Positions 37,046-50,560 are shown, counted from the first letter of the stretch. The stretch: DNA of 64,000 nt from Cucumis sativus (GCF_000004075.3 NC_026655.2:8618001-8682000), one strand, 5' to 3'. Notes: generated from the sequence alone by a model not told the origin. Numbers and translations are program-made.

Positions 37046-37231
37046 AAGTACTAAAAAGATAAACCACTAGAGATCCATTTAGCAAACAAAATATGAACTC
37101 ATTTTCATAACTTCAATTTAGAGTGGTTGCCTTGCCTTTAAGGTCATGAATAAAGTCACAAACATACATATGACAAAAAGCAAAGAAAACACATTATATT
37201 AAACATTACTATATGTTACATTGTTCTAATA

Positions 37232-39063
37232 TTAAACACGAGAAGGAGTTGTATTTGGTGGAGTTGGAGCTGAAGCAACACGTCTACCACGTTCAGATCT
37301 GCTGTTCTCAGCAAACTTAATACTTTGTTGATGCAAACCTTTCTTCTTTTCATCCTCAGTCCATTCAGAACCATAATAAAATTCTTCAGTTGATTTTTCA
37401 ACATGTTTAGTTGGTGGTAGAAACATGCTTCCCCATTGAGGGAAATGAACCAAAGTTACTGGAAGAGTGCAACAAACAATCATTATTCCCATCAAAAACA
37501 ATCCTGTGTCAGTTGAGTATTTTGTTGTTGAGAAGAATACTAGTTGTGTTAAACCACTTCCAAAGTTTCCACCAGCTCCTGTTAGTCCTGATATTATTCC
37601 CAGAGATCTCCTTGATATGAATGGAATTATACCAAATGTTGCTCCACATGCTGCTTGTGCTCCTATTGAGAACAATATCATTGCCGCTATTGCTATTGGC
37701 AACTTGGTTGCTTTACCCAGCCACATGCAAAACACTCCCCCAAATGTTTGTAGGATCCATAGTGCCCACAACCTTCCTCTCATCCCAAAGTATCGCGCTG
37801 CTACGTCAGACGCATACCCTCCAAACGGTCTAGCCACTAGATTCGCCATCCCGAATGTTGCTGCAATGATTCCCGCTGTGTGAAGCTTTAGATCGAACCT
37901 GTTTTAACATACACGAGAAACACAAGTACTTTAGTTCGCTTTGCTTGTTGACGATGTAGCTAACCTACAATTAAAATCACAACAAAAACATAGTAATATA
38001 ATTTAATTATGTTACCTATCGTAGAAATATTCGGCAATGACGTTATCGGTGGAAAGCTCGACCCCCATGGAGTAGCCATAGAGGAGGACGAAGATCCAAG
38101 TTCGATAATTGGTCACAGCATACCACAAGACCTGTGAGGAAGAGGATATATATAATAAACGTTTATTATTAGAGATGATGATTAATTAACTAGTAAAGCA
38201 TAAATATGAGAGAGATTATAATATATATAAGAGGAGAAGTTAATTATACATACATTGGAGAATTTGTCTTTGGCAACGTTTCCCTTCTTCTGAAGACTAG
38301 CAAGGTTACCATCAGGCAAGTCTTGACCAAGAGTCAAAACCAAAATGCCCATAAGAACATGAAGGAAACCAGGAATGAAGAAAGCGATCCTCCAAGCAGT
38401 AAAAGGAGTAGCACCAGCTCTCTGAATAACTTCATACAACAATGGCATTATTAATTGAGTTGCTCCTCCTCCCATATTACCCCACCCAGCTGCTGTCCCG
38501 TTCACAAGCCCTATTATCTGACTATTAAACATTGTACTCATCCAATACTGACACGACACAAACGTCGCTAGCGAAAACCCTATCATGAATCTAACCGCTA
38601 TGTAACCAGCAGCATCCGACACAAACGACATACAAAACACCGTCGGAGCCGACAACATTATCAAAAACGCACATCCATAGCGTGGTCCAAGAAGGTCACA
38701 CACAGCCCCCATCACAAGACGAGAGAAGATACTCCCAGAAACAGATGTAACTCCAGCGTTCCCGATGTCGACTTTCGTCAGGTTGAGGTTGTCGCGAATG
38801 ATGGGGACGAGAGGGGCGGCTGCGAAGGTGGACACAAAGCATGTGAAGAAGGAAACCCAAGAAAGGTGGAAGGTTCTCATGTGGGGGTTGGCTAGAGACC
38901 ATATCCTGAAAACCTTAGCTTTATGCTCCGAGTCGACCGGTAATGCAAATTTAGCCGTGGTGTCAGTTGGGACGATCGGGGAAGCTACAGAGAATGCAAA
39001 GGTTTGTTCTCTTCCAGTCACTCCATGCATTGAGCTTCCTGGAGAACCTTCAACATCACCCAT
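37232..39063 (-). CDS. NRT2.1: High-affinity nitrate transporter NRT2 (copy B), 530 aa, three exons
   Basis: Minus-strand exons are 39063-38254, 38131-38016 and 37898-37232, with introns of 122 and 117 bp. The exon layout and the 1593 nt total match copy A. The product is the same NNP-family proton-coupled nitrate carrier with the same MFS and NNP motifs. By direct reading only five residues differ from copy A: I70V, N150D, T354A, T528S and H529R (A to B). Introns are also nearly identical. Flanks stop matching close to the start and stop codons, apart from a conserved promoter block and TATA box. It is convergent with copy A. Both copies have intact frames and splice sites, so both are probably active. 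Confidence 0.96.
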
Positions 39064-39157
39064 TTTGTTGTTGTTGTTGTTTTGGCTGAAGAATGAACGA
39101 AGTCAAATAGAGCCAGAAAGTTAATGATGTTTGTAAATTGTATGATGAGTTTGAGGT

Positions 39158-39165
39158 TATTTATA
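39158..39165 (-). promoter_or_regulatory. TATA box of NRT2 copy B
   Basis: Read on the minus strand this is TATAAATA, about 95 bp before the start codon, matching copy A in sequence and distance. Confidence 0.7.
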
Positions 39166-39221
39166 AATGGTGAAAGGCTAATAAAAGTATAGATTATGGA
39201 ATTGAGAAAGGGAATATCCAG

Positions 39222-39296
39222 TAGCCGCATATGGAAGTTTGAAATTTTGAAAGGTCCCATCGTATATCCCAAAGGATCAAATACAGTTTAAGGCTA
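39222..39296 (-). promoter_or_regulatory. Conserved upstream block of NRT2 copy B
   Basis: Read on the minus strand the block contains AACTGTAT, TGATCCTTTGGGATATACGA, TGGGACC, TTTCA and ATATGCGGC, the same order as upstream of copy A. It is about 10-15 bp longer because of an insertion before ATATGCGGC. The surrounding promoter DNA is not alignable by eye. Confidence 0.55.
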
Positions 39297-42200
39297 CAAA
39301 AATATTAGTATTATAAAGTCTGTCAAGTGACAACTCAACTCTAATACATTTAATTATATGTTTGTATGTTTAGGCCTTTGGATTTAAAACTTCTCATCGT
39401 CTATACATTAATTATATGTATTTAAATACCTCAAATGGCTTTCATTTAGACCACATATAACCTTTTTAATCTTCACCATTCATTTCCTGCTCTTTCGAGT
39501 TTTATTAATGGTTAATTTTGTTTTAGAGATAGAAGATTAAATCTTAAATTTTGTGGAAATGGTAGAAAATAATAAAATAGACAAACTATTTACATTTTGT
39601 GTTAAATCAAGTATAATGAGTTTTTGTCACTTTAACTTGTTAAGGGTTAAATACATTATAGTTAATATAGATAAACAATATTTTCATGACTTTGACATGA
39701 ATACGAGCTTGTCGGTGAATTGATATTTCTATTATATTGTAAAATAAATGTTAAAGTATTATAAAAGTGACAAATAAATTAGAAAGAGAAAAAATGTAAA
39801 CATTAAAGATGAGAATATAAAGATTTACGTGATTTTTGTATCAGTCACATTTATATGAAAAGATATTAATTTATTATTAGAGAAAAATATCATATATATA
39901 TACATACAGAAGCACCTCTAGAATTATTAAAGGGATATATATCACACCTCTCTAAACTCTACCGGAACTATGTTTAATCATCTAAAGAGTGATAACATGT
40001 TCATTAAATTCTTCCAAGAAAATGAATAAAGTATAAAAATTTTTATCGTTTACTCACCACTTTTTTTCTCTACCATTTTGTGAAATATGTGCGTATGTGT
40101 ATGTATATAAGTGGATGTATGATTATTTTTATTTTTTTGTTAACTTTAAGTTAGAATATGTGCTACCAAAAGAGTTAAGATGAAGCAAGTTTGTTTAAGT
40201 GTGAAGTAATCAAAGCAGGTATTATTTGGACCCATGTGTGTCTAAAAGCCAAATAAAAGTATATATATGTATGTTGATAAATACATAGAGAAAGAGAATA
40301 TGTATTTTGTTTCCAAAGTTAAAATAAATCTTTTAATTTTAGATAATAGGTAATTATTACAAGTTTAGTCCATACTTATACTTATAAACATGTATCATAC
40401 AACAAAGTCTTAGTTTATTAATAGATTTAAAAATTTTATTTCTAATAAATTACTTGAAAATGAAGTTTTTAAAATTCACCATCCTATATAAAGTTTTCAA
40501 ATTTCCAAACACTAGCTGCATTATTTAAAGTCTCCCCAACCTATTTCTGATCTATTTTTTACATATTGAGAAATTTTATCCTTCCACCTTTTAGATCTAT
40601 TTTTCACATTCATCAAGTAGCTTTAATTTACTCTCTTTCTCTACCTTTTATATATATAAAAAACACTATATCTTGTAATTGTACATCTCCAACAAAAAAA
40701 ATTTAATTCCAACATGTTAACTTTACCCTGTGGATAAAACGTTCTCTTAAACTTATATTAATTTTTAAGAAATCCAAACTAAAAGCATTGTTGACGAGAA
40801 TCAAATAAAGAATGATATATATATTTGAGAAAAGAATTAAGCTTGTGAAGTACTTCTCTATTGGTTGGGGATTCCCATCTCCTTATTAAATAAAATTACA
40901 TCATCAAAAGGACATTCAATATTAATTTACAAATTGAGTAGTTGTACATCTAAACCTTTCTTATTAAAAAAAATGCATTACATGATTAAATAAAAGGTAT
41001 GACCAATAGATATGAATGCTATTTTTTGATTTAATCAATTCTCCCAACAACCAAAGCCAATTGGTTGTAACACATTTTCAACTCTTTTGCACATTATTAT
41101 TCCTAAGTCAACGAAAGCTCCAATCATATGGAGTTTTATTGTGTCCTCTCTACTCTCTACAAATCCATTATTTCAATGCTCCAAACCAAAATTGTTGTAT
41201 CAATCCCTACGTGTGCATGCCTAGTGAATTGTAGTAATCTTAGTTTTACAATCATATGAAGTTACTCCACTATTTTCATTTTGATTATACGTGAGAGTTT
41301 GAAATTTTCGGTCCCTATAAATACTACTTTCACCTTTAAACTGTAATTATGTTAGTATTCTCCTTTAAAGTAGTCTTAAATTTTCTGTTTCTCTACTAGA
41401 ATTTGGCTAAGAATTCAATTGCTTTTTTTAATAAAATGAAAACGGATGACAAGAAAATTCAAAAAAAAAAAAAAAACGAGGGATATGTTTCAAAAATTAA
41501 TATTTAAGTGTGAAGTTGAAAGTGTAAACACTTCAACATTTTATTTTTAACTAACATTTTGTCAATTGAACTATACTCATTTTGACAAATCAATAACCAC
41601 GTTATTACGTAGGGGCTTTGTTCAATAATTTGTTTTTGTATGAATGACACGTTAAAGTGGTCAATCCTACGTAGTTGTGATCATATAGAATGACCCACCA
41701 TCTCATCTCATTTATGTCTATTGCTTCTTGTTTTTAGGGTCAACTTATATTATGTTTTTATTCAATATAGAAACTAGGACAATAATAATTTATGGTTGTA
41801 AGCTCTTCCTAACTGCTATTGCTAAACTTGGTCTCTTGGAGACAAATGATAACCTTACATTGCCTACCTTACCCTTTCATCAACTCTTAGAGTTATTTGC
41901 TCCAAAATTAATGTTATTAGATACGACTTTGAATTAGTTTTTGATTAGACATGAGTTGAATTTGTAAAATGTTTCATAGGTTTTAATATGTAGGGATTAA
42001 TAGTATGATACGTACATGAATATGTGACCATATATAAATATAGAGGTTGACAATGACGTTGTTGTGTCAATTTGGCATTCACATTAAAAAAGACAAATTA
42101 AAATGAGCCCCAATCTTTACCCATAAACATAATTCACTACGCATATATAACATTATGGTGTGCTAGGAAGAAAATGTCACTTTTAACACATCAAACTTTT

Positions 42201-43856
42201 AGGACTCCACACTGGAAACAGTCTGCTCATTGTTCTCGTTATGTTATCAGCTTTTCTAGTTTACAAGAATATGTTTAGTATGTGATTGTATTACGATTAA
42301 GAAATAATTCATTATTTTTGGATCCAATATTGCCTTCTCTATTGCCCTCAGGCCATGTTCAGGCACCTGCAACTTTAATCCATCAATGAAAATACAAAAG
42401 GTAGAGAACCCAATGCACCCTCATATTTATTCATTGTGTTTACTGCACTATGTAATGAGAATCAAGGTTGGGCCTCACCCTGATAAAAAAATGTAATCCT
42501 AATTACTACAAGTAATCCATCTCATTTCTATAACAGATTTTGGACAAGCATCATTTAATAAACAACTAAGATATAACAAAGTTAACAAGATGACCTAATT
42601 CGAGCCTAAGAGACAAATTAGAACCAAATTAAATATTGGCAAAGGGAGTTAGCGTGGGCTTGGTCCAAACTAGCATGTTTAGCCTTGATCAAGCCCAAAG
42701 TCTAGCCTCACAAAACTTGGTATGAAATTGCAATCACTAAAACCCGAATCAATATGATTTCAACCCTAAGAATTGTGTTAGACACGGATTGCTTTAAAAT
42801 CAAATATTTTAGACAAGAACAAATTCTCTATTCAAGATTATTTAAACACTTCACAAGATAAGATGATCATGTTGTTTGAATGTTCTGAACATGCAGGTCA
42901 AACTTAAATGGAAAATTCAAGAAGTTCTCTGGCTAAACTTGAAACAAACACAACGGACAAACACAACGGATAAATTTGATTCATCGTCAAATTTTTCTTA
43001 AAATAATCTAATAGCAAAACTTAAAATAGTTTTCCAAAATATAAAACCGTAATTCTTTGTAAAAAAGACTAAATTATCCTACTTAAATGTCATTAAATAG
43101 TATAATACTAGAAAATATTAAAATCAAAGCTTGTGTTGCGAACACACACTAGTGTGCATGTCTATTCATCTTGTAAGTCACACTTCCCCAAACTATAAAT
43201 CTGCTCTTATTTTCACGTGAAGGTCTGATGTGTTTTAATTTTCCTGTCCAAATTTGGCATCAATAAGTGACATCAATTACGCAAAAAGTTTACTACTTAA
43301 TGGCTAGGACGAACTTGAATGACAATTACCCACCGAGGGAAGATGACATTGATCAAGGTCATCGTCACCCATGAAGAATACACAAGAGGAAGTGTCTTCT
43401 TGGATTCAATCACATGAAGATGGTGCTAAGGTGACGATTGAAGCTTGGAAAGAGGGATTGGGCAAATTAGAACCCCGTAACCCAAAGCCACAAGCAAAGG
43501 AGAAGACTCTTTGTGCAACAAAAAGAGGGAATCTTGAGTTTAGGAGGAGCCTACACTAAATAAGCTATTTAACAATCAATATAGAGAATGTCTAACGCAA
43601 ATAGATACATCATTGTAATTTTTCTCTTAATTAATTTGACTTGCTGTCTTTCATGTTGTTTTTAACATTGTAAGACTTGTGCATTAGATTCACCTATTTG
43701 TCAATGTTAATATTTACAATATGTTTAACTCTAAACTGATTCAGCAAACTCATAAAAGAACAAAGTCAAATTTCCTTTAAACAATAAGACCAGCGTTTGT
43801 GATCTAAACTCTCATGTACATTTGTAAAGAATTCATCACTTTATTAAAATTTCTAA
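39297..43856. other. Intergenic DNA
   Basis: About 4.5 kb of AT-rich sequence with no supported gene. A segment at 43350-43560 is more GC-rich and carries a 62-codon frame without a recognisable domain; it could be old transposon sequence, since GTTTAGGAGGAGCC near 43538 resembles a polypurine-tract context. The rest shows nothing distinctive. Confidence 0.6.
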
Positions 43857-46800
43857 CTAAGAGTTCAACGTCCCACTGCCACCACAAGTACTACAAGAAC
43901 GAGCAGAAGAGCACTTGGAACAGTAACTCCATTTTTTAGGAAGCCTGAGAAAGATTAAAGTCAGATTATTAGTTGAAAGTAGAAGCTTCCTAAAAAGAGG
44001 AGAGTGTGTCAAGAAAATCATACGCTGCGGTGAATCGAGTGGCCATATTCTTCGCAGCCAACCTCGCCCGCTCTGCATTTTCATCTGACAGTTTCTTAAG
44101 CACAAATCCTTCACCTTTGCATTCAGAACATAAGCCTGAACCACCACAATCTTCGCATGTTATCAAAGGAACCTGAAATTTAAAGGGAAACCATTGCATT
44201 AATTTCAGACAATCCACAAAATAAGTCAGTAGAAAAGAAAAGATCTAATGTAACACAACCACACCAATTTAAAATATTTGAGTTTAGTAGTAGTACTGTA
44301 AGGTTTATGGAAACCAGAAAAATGCTGCTGTAAAGGATTTGTTGCCAATAGATCTTGACATTTGGAACATAAAACTAAAAAATCTTAAGAGTGAGGACAT
44401 AGCCGAATAGGCAGAATTAAACCACTTTCTATCACCAACATAAGCAATATGAGCCTAGCTTAGTTAATTGGCATGTAATTCTTTCTAGGTTAGAGGTCCA
44501 AATCACCATACTCCACATTTGTTGTTTAAAAAAAATTACTTGTCTGCCTTACACCTTAATCCTTTTGGAATCCAATGGTATGTTTTCCACTAAATCCATG
44601 TTTAGTGATTCAGAACAAAAGGGAGATGCTCTGCAAACTCTTTTAACAGAGGCAATATAGAGAGATAAGCCAACATGAGTTTAGCTTAACTGGCTTCTGT
44701 ATGTTCCCAAGGACAAGAGGTTCCAAGTTCTAATTTCCCCACCTTCAAGTTGTACTTAAAAAGAGATTTTAAAATATATATTATATATATGGAAAGATAA
44801 ATATGGCAACAAACACGCAAAATGAGCTCCAAAGAAGGATCCCATCCATGATCTTACATCCTCAAACGGTGCATCATCTTTTCAGAAGGATATGCTTTCA
44901 ATTGGTCTCTGGCTCTCCCAAAGAATCCAAAAGCTCTCCTCTCCACTGCTCTTTTGGGTCATCTTTTCAGAAAGAAGTAAAAACTCTTTAAGATGACCTA
45001 GTGCTTTAAAAACCCCTTTTGGGCGTGTGCCTAGCTCAAGGCAGGTCTAGAACCTCGCCTTGGAAAGGTGAGGCTCATTAAATAAGGTGTGCCTCAAGCA
45101 CACGCCTTTTGTGAAGCCCCAAGGCTTAAAGCCCTGAGCCAGGGGGCTGTTTCATTATTTTTAAAAGATTGCAAGAATTAAGGATTTTCTTTAAAAAAAA
45201 ATTCATTAGGTTAAAAAGCCCCAAGACTTAACTTTCTTCCCTTTTATAATTTTCATACTTCAATTCAATTGCTTCTTTAAAAGACACAAAAGAAAAGAAA
45301 AATGGCCATTTAGCATGTTATGACTGGAAATTCAATGTACGAACCTCTTTAACACTATTTCTTCCTAAAAATATATTGCTAGTCAGGTTCAGGTATTGTG
45401 TTGATTTTCAAGTCCGCAAGTAATCTACTCTATTAAGAATATGAATAAAAGATCAAATGCACATATCAACTTAAGCATTTGAGCATAGGGGTAGTTCAAT
45501 AACCAAAATCTGGTAGATAAGAAACTCAAATATGAACTTGAGTCATGAGTAAGACATAACACAGACATGGTGACACATTATTTTAAAAATAGGATGTGAA
45601 CATGATAAGAAAACACTTTTTAGTGTCTAAAATATATATCCTTTCTATATAAGAAAGAAATTCAAATCCAATAAGCGCATCTATATGCTTAAAAAATGAA
45701 CTTGATGTATTTTACCCTCAAATTTTATTATTTTTATCTTAAACTACTATGTGTCTATTTAGCATGAAACAAGTGTTCGATACATGTCTAACAAATATTT
45801 GACCCAACTTTTAAAGTCTAACATGTCTATTGTGCCAACAAGTATTTGATGTGTGTCAAACAAGTGTTGGAGTGTCCAAGTAACAAACATGTACGTGGAC
45901 ATGTAAGCTAAATGCAAGTGCCCGTGCTTCTTAGATAATGACACAAAAACAGTGTAACTGACAAGATGCAGATTCCAGAAACTTGACAATAAGGTAATGG
46001 CAAAAAACAGTGTTTCATATGTAAAAGCACACCTCCACTGCCTCAGAATTTTTGTTTCTTCTGGAAAGAAAGGTGGCTGCTGCACCTACAACTGTAGCAG
46101 CAATTGCCACAGAAGCAGCGGTTTCAGGTAGAGAAGAAGCTATAGTCAATGTTCTTCTTCCTCCTTGTAGTTTCACATCAGCTGAAAGAGGATTGGAGTC
46201 CAACAAGCAAAGGCCATTGTTGTTGGGTTTAGAATTCCTAACGACTTCACATGAACAGCATTCCAATCAGCAGAAAGTTTTGACGTAATAGCATAAGTTC
46301 ATAATGTAGATTCCAGTACAGCACTGTGTGAACTAACAAGTCTAGAGGAAAGAAATAATAAATTCACGCATGGTTTGCTCACATGTTTCGATTTTAGAGC
46401 TTTAACCAACAAATTTTTATCCCCTAATTTCAGAGAGATGATTTAATAAAATTTATCAAATCTAATTTTTAATTCTAAATGCAACAGGTAAAGAAGATGG
46501 TCTTGTGAGCATAACCTGTTAAAATAATAACAGAAATATAAAAAGGAAGGAAAAAAAAATAAAATAAATGAAAAAAAAGTGAGGTCTACGTGAAGTAAAT
46601 TATCAGTAGGACACTTATTGATGAAAATATACGAACGGGTATAAAAAGGCATCATAATTAACTATTGGTGGACCAAGTAGAAGCATCAAAATGACTGATC
46701 TCCCGGATTTTGCTACAATTTCAACTTGTCATATTGAAGCTTGTAAACACTTACGTAAGCATTCCCAAATAAACATTGGATGCTTACGAAGGAATTGACA

Positions 46801-48149
46801 AAAAGTTGTTCAATAGCATGAGCAATGGATCAATGATGAAATCGACTAAAGTTGAACTTTGGGAAGAGGAGAGCCAAATATGTGGCTAAACAAAATGAGA
46901 TACAGAGTTTCGTTCCAAGGTAGTCAGCAGTAGCACTTAGGTGAGGAAGGTCATCTTATAGATAAAATTTAGTTGGTAGAACGCAAGGACACAGTTGTAC
47001 AAGCTAAAAAATAGATCATGTTCAAGTAAGGTTGTAAAAGAACTACCACACATCCTCCTAAAAATAGATCATGTTCAATTTGTGACACTAGCACACACAC
47101 ATCAAATGTGGCCTTCTAATGGAATGTAACGAAAAGAACTACGACGTAACAGCTACGAAAACTTTCTAAACAACCAACCACCTTCAAATAGCTGGCTCCG
47201 CCAGCATGTCATAAATAACATGCCACAACCTCCTAAAGGCAACTTTAGATTGTGTCTTCCACATGAATTTGAGACATTGTTCTGGATCACAACATCAATG
47301 ACACCTTGTCATCCTCAAGAGAAACTAAAGGGCTTCTCCTCGTGACAACAGGCACTTACAAAGTGCTCTTAAAGCACCCTCAATACAAAACCAATGTCTT
47401 CAAGAGTGGCACACTGCACTACTTTATGATCTAGATTTCGCAAATTTGGTTATATTCCCTTCACCATAATTTACTAGATATAGAAGATCTTAATCATGAA
47501 CTAGTATATGACGTTAATTCCAGCAATGTGATACAACACTCTTCACTGTCAACCATCATATAACTGAAGAGTCTTATTCCAAACGTTTCAAACAACTAAA
47601 AACTGCTAGCGAACAGCCAACCAATGTTCATCTTGATTAAACTACAATATAGATGAGTAAGCAACTAAACAATCACATTAATAATAGCAGACCAACAAAG
47701 TCTAGTCTCTCAAAGCTGTCCAGCACAACCAAATTATGCAAAACAACTCCAATAAAACAAAAGTCACATAATCATTGAAAATCCGCATATAGACAAAGAA
47801 ACTGACTGAACCCCTCTTGCAGAAAGACGAGAGAGAAAGAACGGATAATTGAATTACATCAATCTCTGAAACTTAATATGAGTCTCGAGCATAAACTTCA
47901 ATTGGAAAAAACCCAAATTGGAAACATGGGTAAGTTAAGTGTGTGATGATATGAATTGGGAAACAGAGAAATGGAAATGAGATAAAGAATTAAAGCGTAC
48001 TCTTGGGGATGGAGACAAACAAGGGGGTAGGCAGAGTTAGCTCCATTGAGAAACAAACTCCAGTATGTAGTTGCTTGGCGCTCCCAAAGTCTTGGGTCCC
48101 TGCTTATCTTTTCACAGATATTTTCAAGAAGCAGCAGAGACCGACGCAT
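43857..48149 (-). CDS. Small DnaJ-type zinc-finger (CXXCXGXG) protein, probably plastid; first exon uncertain
   Basis: Three minus-strand exons are firm: about 46237-46033, 44172-44024 and 43944-43857. They encode a low-complexity Ala-rich stretch (SLPETAASVAIAATVVGAAATFLSRR, a possible membrane helix), then CEDCGGSGLCSECKGEGF, then the linker ENAERARLAAKNMATRFTAALPKKW and finally YCSKCSSARSCSTCGGSG. This is the cysteine-rich zinc-binding region of DnaJ proteins without a J domain, as in the BSD2-like and At2g38000-like plant group. Those proteins act as plastid folding or assembly factors; a similar role here is inference. The second exon has no ATG in frame and a TGA just upstream, so a further 5' exon is required. 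The best candidate is 48149-48001 (ATG, MRRSLLLLENICEKISRDPR), whose phase-2 donor GA|GTACGC joins in frame to an acceptor at 46238, giving 196 aa. Confidence 0.75.
44990..45150 (+). repeat. GC-rich, partly palindromic repeat in an intron of the zinc-finger gene
   Basis: The segment holds GGGCGTGTGCCTAGCTC, CTCGCCTTGGAAAGGTGAGGC, GTGTGCCTCAAGCACACGCC and AAGCCCCAAGGCTTAAAGCC. Several are short inverted repeats, such as GTGTGCCTCAAGCACAC and CGCCTT/AAGGTG. CGCCTTG/GCCTC-rich blocks of this kind are dispersed repeats in many plant genomes. It lies between the first and second zinc-finger-coding exons. Confidence 0.5.
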
Positions 48150-50560
48150 TTTGCTTTATGATTTTTTTTTCTTTTTCTTTCTTTTTTCTACGCAATTCTT
48201 TAGTACTACGTAATGTTAATTTTAAAAAGACTACAAATTTTTAGGTTTATTTCAATTTGGTCCCTTGAATCTTTGAAATGATTAATAGGTCTTCAAATCG
48301 GGTTGTTGGCAAATTCTATTCTTTTCCATATAAATTTGAATTTTATACTTGATGGCAATACACAAGTATGTATTTTAAGATAGATGAAAAGATAATAAAT
48401 GAAAGTAGATAATAGTTATAAATATTATGATGCAAGTTTCAAAAAAGAAAATGATGATATAGATAAATGTTCATCATTGTCCACAACTTAATGGTAACAA
48501 TAATAATGAGCATCCCCATTTTAGGTTTGTTGCAATAGTTTTTGTATTGCTTGAAAAACAAAATTGTTTTGTTTAGTAAGGTATTCAAAATGTCTCCCAA
48601 ATTTGACCCTACAATACAACAAGGAGGATTCTGAAGTTGGCTTCCATTAATCAAACTAAACCTATCTTAGCTTTTAATATTAATTAGTTAGTAGGTTTGC
48701 ATTAGAATTTTAGATTAAAGAGAAAAGACGAAGTTATCCAATAAATAAAAAATAAAATTACTCCATAAGTAACAAACTTTAATAATATTTTATTGAATAT
48801 GAACTTAAAAATATATTTCAAATAATGGAATATTGATGCCAACAATTAGATTCTCTCACCGTAACTAAAACATTGTGTCCTTCAAATAAACTTTTATTTG
48901 AATATCCAAATTTTATAATTATGTGCGAATCTTTCTATCTTACAAACAAATATTCTTATTAGTTTAGTGTTGTGAATAAAATATAATATAATATTTTCTC
49001 TCACTTTTCTTTTCCTTTCTTTATAATTTATTTTTATTATTTTCAGTTAATTATAAAAATACCTCCAAACTTTTTTTCTTCAAAATTACTCATCCACTTT
49101 TAAAAGTTTCATTAATATTTTATCATTTTTCCTTCTTCCATATTCTTTAATATCTAAAAGTGAGTTCTTCAATTCCAGATATATGGGTTTTAGCCAGAAT
49201 AATCAAACTATGAATATGCCTCAAGACTTAAATATTATTGGTAGTTGAACGTGAATTAAACATATTTGGATCTAATAAAATAAAAGAGGGACATATTGGT
49301 AGTTTGAGTGATAATCAAGCAAGATTTGGATTGACATCGTGTAACCTCGAGCACAAAAACAACTGTTGTCACACAGAATTATTGTAGACTTGTGTCTAAA
49401 GACATACTTATAATTAATAACCTCATTCGATCACCTCAAAAAGAAGAGTAAGTTGTAATATTCAAAGAAGAGGCTCAACCATATTTTTTTTTGTACTTAG
49501 TTGAATTATACTAACTTAAGCACTGAAGTGTAGTAGAATCAACACTACACTAATGCAAGAATCTCTTACATAGGTTAACTTGGAAAATATCGAAACCAAA
49601 CCAAAGGAGAAAATGAGTTAAAGGTTGTTAAAGAATTGGTACGTACTGACAATATTTTTTAGAGGACGTTGTTATAGGAGATGTTCATTGGAATGTTGTT
49701 GGCCGGATTATCTTTTGGTTGTGTGTGTATGTATGAAGTGATGGTAGGGTACATTTGAATTGCATGACAAAATTAAAAATGGTAATGAAACGTTTGAAAA
49801 TTTGAGAGATATTTTTTGAAACATAATACAAAGGTGAGATGTGTTTGAATAAAATTGTCTTGGAATGATTGAATGGGCCCAATGAAATTGATTATTTGTT
49901 TGGTAAAATTTAAAATATGGTTCCTTTGAAAGGAGTTTGGGAAGAAGTATGATGGAAATCATGTGATCACAGCTATGATGATGCTATAAACTCATTTCAT
50001 TTTTAAAATTAAAATATGTATCATGAGATTACAACATTTTTTAACTCGTAAAATATTTATAAATTAATTAATAATAGTTTATAGTGAAGAGTGAAGAAGT
50101 AGAATAGTTTGGAGTTGATGTTACATTTAAATGGTTTCACAAAAGAAGAAAAAAGAAAAAAAAGAATGAAAAGAATAATTCTATTAAATGGTCCCAAAGA
50201 TAGAATGATTGAAAGTTGGAATTGAAATAATGAATGAAAAATAAGATTCTTGTGAGGTTGAATAATAATTTGAAAAGGAGTATAAAATGGAAATAGAAAA
50301 AAGAGAAAAGAGAAAAGAAGAAGAAATGAATGAGGAAATGGAAACAGTTTTGTAGATTAGTTTGATTAAATTGAAAGGGGAAGTGTTGGGAGAGCTGAAA
50401 ATGAAATCATTATGTCCGGATAGAAAAATGGAAGTATTTGTAATAAATAAAGAAAAAGGAAAACGACAAAAAGCCAAAATTAAGGAAAGAATAGGAGAAA
50501 AAGAAATAAAAAGAAAAGAAAAAAAGAGAGTGCCAAAACTGGAGTAAAGCGGGTCAAACC
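48150..50560. other. Intergenic DNA between the zinc-finger gene and the ABCG gene
   Basis: These promoters diverge, so both genes' control regions must lie here. The DNA is AT-rich. A purine-rich tract at 50140-50520 gives a 137-codon minus-strand frame (50184-50597) made mainly of Phe, Ser and Leu, which I take as an artefact of composition. No other gene is supported. Confidence 0.65.

Larger units (their letters stand above)
31085..37231. other. Spacer between the two convergent NRT2 genes
   Basis: About 6.1 kb of AT-rich DNA with no supported gene. It contains a diverged direct duplication of the copy A 3' flank, a 36 bp tandem duplication and a larger tandem duplication next to copy B, each listed separately. 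A 71-codon frame at 35411-35626 is a little more GC-rich but has no recognisable domain. Confidence 0.65.

Noticed and set aside
46015-46266. A start codon for the zinc-finger gene at 46266
   Set aside because: The codon there is TTG, preceded directly by TGA, and there is no in-frame ATG in the exon. A nuclear plant gene would not be expected to start there.
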